A stretch of 10,052 bases of DNA from Clostridia bacterium (lineage in GTDB: Bacteria; Bacillota; Clostridia; Oscillospirales; SIG627), in the NCBI GenBank assembly GCA_017453605.1, contig JAFTEP010000130.1, forward strand, positions 1 through 10,052. The letters are read 5' to 3'. The notes below the pieces were generated by a model that saw only the letters and a list, made by a program, of their open reading frames with translations, searched no databases and was not told where the DNA came from. Shown here one piece after another: positions 6,967-10,052 of the stretch. The first letter of the stretch is position 1. Every line of letters starts with the position of its first letter. Made by a program: the position numbers and the translations under genes.

Positions 6967-6995
6967 TTGACAATCCGCTTTTTATGGTGTAAACT
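6967..6995 (+). promoter_or_regulatory. Promoter for the scfA-scfB locus
   Basis: A perfect TTGACA (6967-6972) lies 17 nt before TAAACT (6990-6995; 4 of 6 to TATAAT), preceded by TG at 6988-6989. Transcription would start near 7002, about 30 nt before the scfA start codon and just upstream of its ribosome binding site. The promoter starts 5 nt after the decarboxylase stop codon. Confidence 0.75.
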
Positions 6996-7033
6996 GATAT
7001 ACGGACAACCAAATGCGAAAAGGAGACTTAAAA

Positions 7034-7180
7034 ATGAAGAGAATAAAGACTCTCGAAACCAAAGATCTGAAGAAGAGCGCCTGCAGCGGCGGCTGCGGCG
7101 AATGCCAGACCTCCTGCCAGTCCGCCTGCAAGACGTCCTGCGGCGTCGCCAATCAGCAGTGCGAGAACAAGAAGGGCTGA
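7034..7180 (+). CDS. scfA: SCIFF ranthipeptide precursor (six cysteines in forty-five)
   Basis: This 48-residue ribosomally made precursor peptide opens with the conserved MKRIKTLETKDL leader and carries the hallmark core CGECQTSCQSACKTSC (21-36) followed by Cys43. Cysteines are at 17, 21, 24, 28, 32, 36 and 43; six of them (21-43) match the SCIFF pattern and Cys17 is additional. In characterised members the radical SAM maturase links Cys sulfur to the beta or gamma carbon of a partner residue, and the Thr26 and Thr34 positions are candidate acceptors here (inference). AGGAG (7021-7025) is 8 nt before the ATG. The gene lies directly upstream of its maturase, the standard arrangement in Clostridia. 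Ranthipeptides have been linked to quorum-type regulation in some clostridia, but the role of SCIFF in this host is unknown. Confidence 0.95.
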   Translation: MKRIKTLETKDLKKSACSGGCGECQTSCQSACKTSCGVANQQCENKKG

Positions 7181-7188
7181 AATCCACC

Positions 7189-7260
7189 CCGGATAAGACA
7201 GCGGGGCTGCCGCACTCCGTAGACCGGATCGCGGCAGCCCTTGATACTGCCCTGATCCGG
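7189..7260 (+). promoter_or_regulatory. Mutually exclusive hairpins between scfA and scfB
   Basis: Hairpin A is a perfect 10-bp stem, GGGCTGCCGC (7204-7213) with GCGGCAGCCC (7231-7240), loop 17 nt. Hairpin B pairs CCGGATC (7224-7230) with GATCCGG (7254-7260) and GGCAG (7233-7237) with CTGCC (7247-7251). B reuses the right arm of A, so only one can form. A third CCGGAT (7189-7194), 9 nt after the scfA stop, could also pair with the right arm of B. Neither hairpin is directly followed by a T-run; the nearest is TTTTT at 7275-7279, 14 nt past B. It may be a partial terminator, an mRNA-stabilising 3' end for scfA, or an attenuator. The pairing is seen; the function is inferred. Confidence 0.55.
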
Positions 7261-7298
7261 ATCTCAAAACGCGGTTTTTCGGTCGCAAAGGTGAAAAA

Positions 7299-8774
7299 AT
7301 GATCCATCAATACAAGCTCAACGGATTCAATATAGTTCTCGACGTTTACAGCGGGAGCGTCCACAGCGTGGACGATCTCGCTTACGACGTCATCGCCCTT
7401 ATAGACGCCGGGACGCCCGACTGTGACGTGATAAAAAAGATCGCCTCTCGGTACGGCGAGAGCGAAGAAGAGGTCGCCGAATGCGTCGCGGACGTGCGCG
7501 AGCTCGAGCGTCAGGGAAAGCTCTTTTCTCAGGACGATTTCCCGGAGCGCGTCTATGAGATGAAAAAGACAAACCGCGACGTCAAGGCGCTGTGTCTGCA
7601 CGTCGCGCACACCTGCAACCTCAACTGCAGCTACTGCTTCGCGGGGCAGGGCAAGTTCCACGGCGACAGAGCGCTGATGACCTGGCGCGTCGCAAAGCGG
7701 GCGATAGACTTTCTCGCCGAAAATTCAGGCTCGAGAAAAAATCTCGAAGTCGATTTCTTCGGCGGCGAGCCCCTGATGAACTGGGAAATCGTGAAGCGCA
7801 CGGTCGCCTACGCCAGAGAGATCGAAAAGCCGCTCGGAAAGAATTTCCGCTTCACGCTCACCACCAACGGCGTCCTCGTCGACGACGAGGTCATAGAGTT
7901 CTGCAACGAAAATATGCACAACGTCGTTTTGAGCCTCGACGGCAGAAAAGAGACCCACGACAGACTCAGAAAGGACCTCGCCGGAAACGGAAGCTACGAC
8001 AGGATAGTCCCCAAATTTCAAAAATTTGCCGCCGCGAGGGGCGAGAGGGATTATTACGTCCGCGGGACCTACACCCATTTCAACACGGATTTCACGAATG
8101 ATCTTTTCCACATCGCCGATCTCGGATTCACAAAACTAAGCATGGAGCCCGTGGTCTGCGCGCCCGGCGACGAATACGCGCTCACGGAAGAGGACCTTCC
8201 CGTGCTCTTCGAGCAGTACGAGATCCTCGCCAAAGAGATGCTCCGCCGCGAAAAAGAGGGAAGACCCATCACGTTCTATCACTATATGATTGACCTGGAC
8301 AACGGACCCTGCATTTACAAAAGGCTTTCGGGCTGCGGCTCCGGCACGGAGTATTTCGCGGTCACTCCCTGGGGCGATCTCTACCCCTGCCATCAGTTCG
8401 TCGGGGACGATAAATACCGCATGGGAAGCGTGTTCGAGGGCGTCACCAACAAAGAGCTCGACGAAAAGTTCCGCTCGGTCTCCCTCGCCTCGCGTCCCGC
8501 CTGCCGGGACTGCTGGGCGAAGCTCTACTGCTCCGGCGGCTGCGCTGCGAACGCGTACCACGCGACCGGCGATGTCAAAGGCATCTACGAATACGGTTGT
8601 GAACTCTTCCGTAAACGCATCGAATGTGCCATCATGATCCAGGTGGCCCACGCGGAGCACCCGGACCTTTACCAACCCCACCGCGTCGGCGGAGACAAGG
8701 CAGTCACGCTCGGCGGCCGTCTTGCGGCGGTCCCGGACGACGAAGACTGCAGCACCTGTGACGGCTGCGACTGA
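7299..8774 (+). CDS. scfB: SCIFF radical SAM/SPASM maturase (thioether-forming)
   Basis: This 491-residue iron-sulfur enzyme uses S-adenosylmethionine radical chemistry to form thioether cross-links in the ScfA peptide. Residues 1-85 form a PqqD-like recognition element that binds the leader. The radical SAM core begins with CNLNCSYC (Cys106, 110, 113, the CX3CX2C cluster ligands), followed by FFGGEPL (153-159). The SPASM domain shows Cys346, GDLYPC (Cys364), then Cys402-X2-Cys405-X5-Cys411-X3-Cys415 and Cys434, the ligands for two auxiliary 4Fe-4S clusters. Characterised relatives such as CteB are about 450 residues and end near the IECAIMI segment (441-447); here about 40 further residues end in CSTCDGCD, an extra CX2CX2C. 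Codon usage changes near codon 427 (position 8577). AAAGGTG is 5 nt before the ATG. The identity is firm; the tail is the unusual part. Confidence 0.93.
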   Translation: MIHQYKLNGFNIVLDVYSGSVHSVDDLAYDVIALIDAGTPDCDVIKKIASRYGESEEEVAECVADVRELERQGKLFSQDDFPERVYEMKKTNRDVKALCLHVAHTCNLNCSYCFAGQGKFHGDRALMTWRVAKRAIDFLAENSGSRKNLEVDFFGGEPLMNWEIVKRTVAYAREIEKPLGKNFRFTLTTNGVLVDDEVIEFCNENMHNVVLSLDGRKETHDRLRKDLAGNGSYDRIVPKFQKFAAARGERDYYVRGTYTHFNTDFTNDLFHIADLGFTKLSMEPVVCAPGDEYALTEEDLPVLFEQYEILAKEMLRREKEGRPITFYHYMIDLDNGPCIYKRLSGCGSGTEYFAVTPWGDLYPCHQFVGDDKYRMGSVFEGVTNKELDEKFRSVSLASRPACRDCWAKLYCSGGCAANAYHATGDVKGIYEYGCELFRKRIECAIMIQVAHAEHPDLYQPHRVGGDKAVTLGGRLAAVPDDEDCSTCDGCD

Positions 8775-8792
8775 TCCTATGGAGGGACGAAC

Positions 8793-10052
8793 ATGAATTA
8801 CGATATCATCATCATCGGCGCGGGCCCCGGCGGCATCTTTTCCGCCTATGAGCTGACCCGCAAAGCGACCGGTCTCAAGATCGCCGTCTTCGAGGAAGGC
8901 CATGAACTCTCGAAGCGCCGCTGTCCCATCGACGGTAAAACGGTGAAAAGCTGTATCCACTGTCCCACCTGCGACATCATGAACGGCTTCGGCGGGGCGG
9001 GCGCTTTCTCGGACGGCAAATACAACATCACGAACGACTTTGGCGGCACGCTCTACGAGCACATCGGCCGCGAGACCGCCATCGAACTCATGGAGTATGT
9101 CGACGACATCAACTGCGAGTACGGCGGAGCGGGCACGAAGATGTACTCCACCGCCGGGACCGAGTTCAAGAAAAAGTGCATGCAGAACGGCCTGACCCTG
9201 CTCGACGCGTCGGTCCGCCATCTCGGCACCGACATCAATTACATCGTCCTCGAGCACCTCTATGAGGAACTGAAGGACAAGGCGGACTTCTTCTTCAAGA
9301 CGCCGGTGGAGCGGGTGGAAAAGCTGGAAGACGGCTACCGCATCCACACCGCTGAGGCGATGTACGACACGGAGACCTGTATCATCTCTGTCGGACGGAG
9401 CGGGTCCCACTGGATGGAGACGGTCTGTTCGGAACTTGGCATCCCGACCATGTCGAACCGTGTGGACATCGGCGTCCGCGTGGAAGTCCCGGCTCCCATT
9501 TTCGAGCACATCACCGATGAGCTCTACGAGGGCAAGATCGTCTACCGCACAGAGAAGTTCGAAGACAGCGTGCGGACCTTCTGTATGAACCCGCACGGCA
9601 TCGTCGTCAACGAGAACACCAACGGCATCGTCACGGTCAACGGCCACAGCTTTGAAGATGAGGGCAAGAAGACCGACAACACGAACTTCGCGCTGCTGGT
9701 CTCCAAGCATTTTTCGGAGCCCTTCAAAGACTCCAACGGCTACGGTGAGTCCATCGCCCGCCTGTCCAACATGCTCGGCGGAGGCGTCATCGTCCAGCGC
9801 TTCGGCGACCTCGAGCGGGGCAGACGGAGCACGGTGGACCGCATGAAGGAGAGCCGGACCGTTCCGACGCTGAAAGCGACGCCCGGCGACCTGTCTCTGG
9901 TCCTGCCGAAGCGGATCCTCGACGGCATCATCGAGATGATCTACGCCCTCGACAAGATCGCGCCCGGTATGGCCAACGACGACACGCTCCTCTACGGGGT
10001 CGAAGTCAAGTTCTACAACATGGAAGTGGAGCTCGACGAGAACCTCGAGACC
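8793..10052 (+). CDS. FAD-dependent oxidoreductase (COG2509-like), cut by window end
   Basis: The first 420 residues are present with no stop before the window ends. The N-terminus is a dinucleotide-binding Rossmann motif, DIIIIGAGPGG (4-14) with an acidic end of strand two at VFEEG (32-36), typical of FAD binding. The stretch NGFGGAGAFSDGKY (64-77) is characteristic of a group of uncharacterised FAD-dependent dehydrogenases (COG2509), and TCIISVGRSGSHW (195-207) is a second FAD-contact segment. Cys44, 54, 57 and 60 form a CX9CX2CX2C cluster that could bind metal or be redox-active. The protein is soluble, without signal or membrane segments. GGAGG lies 7 nt before the ATG, only 18 nt separate it from scfB, and no terminator is visible, so cotranscription with scfB is likely. 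Its codon usage matches the last 65 codons of scfB, not the genes before. Family length suggests only a few tens of residues are missing. The substrate is unknown. Confidence 0.85.
   Translation, partial: MNYDIIIIGAGPGGIFSAYELTRKATGLKIAVFEEGHELSKRRCPIDGKTVKSCIHCPTCDIMNGFGGAGAFSDGKYNITNDFGGTLYEHIGRETAIELMEYVDDINCEYGGAGTKMYSTAGTEFKKKCMQNGLTLLDASVRHLGTDINYIVLEHLYEELKDKADFFFKTPVERVEKLEDGYRIHTAEAMYDTETCIISVGRSGSHWMETVCSELGIPTMSNRVDIGVRVEVPAPIFEHITDELYEGKIVYRTEKFEDSVRTFCMNPHGIVVNENTNGIVTVNGHSFEDEGKKTDNTNFALLVSKHFSEPFKDSNGYGESIARLSNMLGGGVIVQRFGDLERGRRSTVDRMKESRTVPTLKATPGDLSLVLPKRILDGIIEMIYALDKIAPGMANDDTLLYGVEVKFYNMEVELDENLET

Noticed and set aside
7204..7240. Classical rho-independent terminator after scfA
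   Set aside because: The stem is perfect but the bases after it are TTGATACTGCC, with no T-run, so it is described as a possible regulatory structure only.
8136..9710. A 524-codon open frame on the minus strand
   Set aside because: It lies antisense to the 3' end of scfB and the FAD gene, both with clear family motifs. It is Val/Asp/Ala/Arg-rich with no recognisable domain and is explained by the strong G/C third-position bias of the real genes.
1..10052. CRISPR array, tRNA, rRNA, transposase or phage gene
   Set aside because: I saw no regularly spaced repeat series, cloverleaf-like gene, rRNA motif, or DDE/recombinase signature in the frames I examined.

Overview
The window looks like chromosomal DNA from a spore-forming, GC-rich Clostridia member, probably Oscillospirales-like and possibly from a gut or metagenome-derived genome. 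The support is an alpha/beta small acid-soluble spore protein, a SCIFF ranthipeptide locus (a near-signature of Clostridia), a clostripain-family peptidase, a YitT-family membrane protein, strong GGAGG ribosome binding sites and dispersed intergenic hairpin repeats. No rRNA, tRNA, transposase, CRISPR array or phage gene was seen.

Layout. Positions 1-465 hold no gene. They carry hairpin-type dispersed repeats and a strong rho-independent terminator for the minus-strand gene that follows. Four genes are on the minus strand, listed here in transcription order: a spore protein (5369-5175, own terminator), a PHP-domain phosphoesterase (5024-4092, own sigma-A-like promoter), a YitT/DUF2179 membrane protein (3912-2935, own near-consensus promoter) and a membrane-anchored C11 peptidase (2790-466). 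A divergent region (5370-5584) separates these from the plus-strand block: an Orn/Lys/Arg decarboxylase-family PLP enzyme (5585-6961), then the SCIFF precursor scfA (7034-7180), its radical SAM maturase scfB (7299-8774) and an FAD-dependent oxidoreductase (8793 onward, cut by the window end).

How the genes work together. The clearest system is scfA-scfB. ScfA is a 48-residue Cys-rich peptide with its own promoter. ScfB has an N-terminal peptide-recognition (RRE/PqqD-like) domain, a CX3CX2C radical SAM core and a SPASM domain, the architecture that installs thioether cross-links in SCIFF peptides. The 118-nt spacer between them can fold into two mutually exclusive hairpins, which suggests a way to set the precursor:maturase ratio. 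The FAD enzyme starts 18 nt after scfB and is probably cotranscribed; any role in the peptide pathway is inference.

The most unusual point is a visible change of codon usage near position 8580, inside the SPASM-coding end of scfB. From there through the FAD gene, AGA/AGG and ATA codons nearly vanish and TGT appears for Cys. The same segment encodes an apparent extra C-terminal tail on ScfB ending in a CX2CX2C cluster. It could be a natural recombination mosaic or an assembly chimera joined at a conserved motif; the sequence alone cannot decide.
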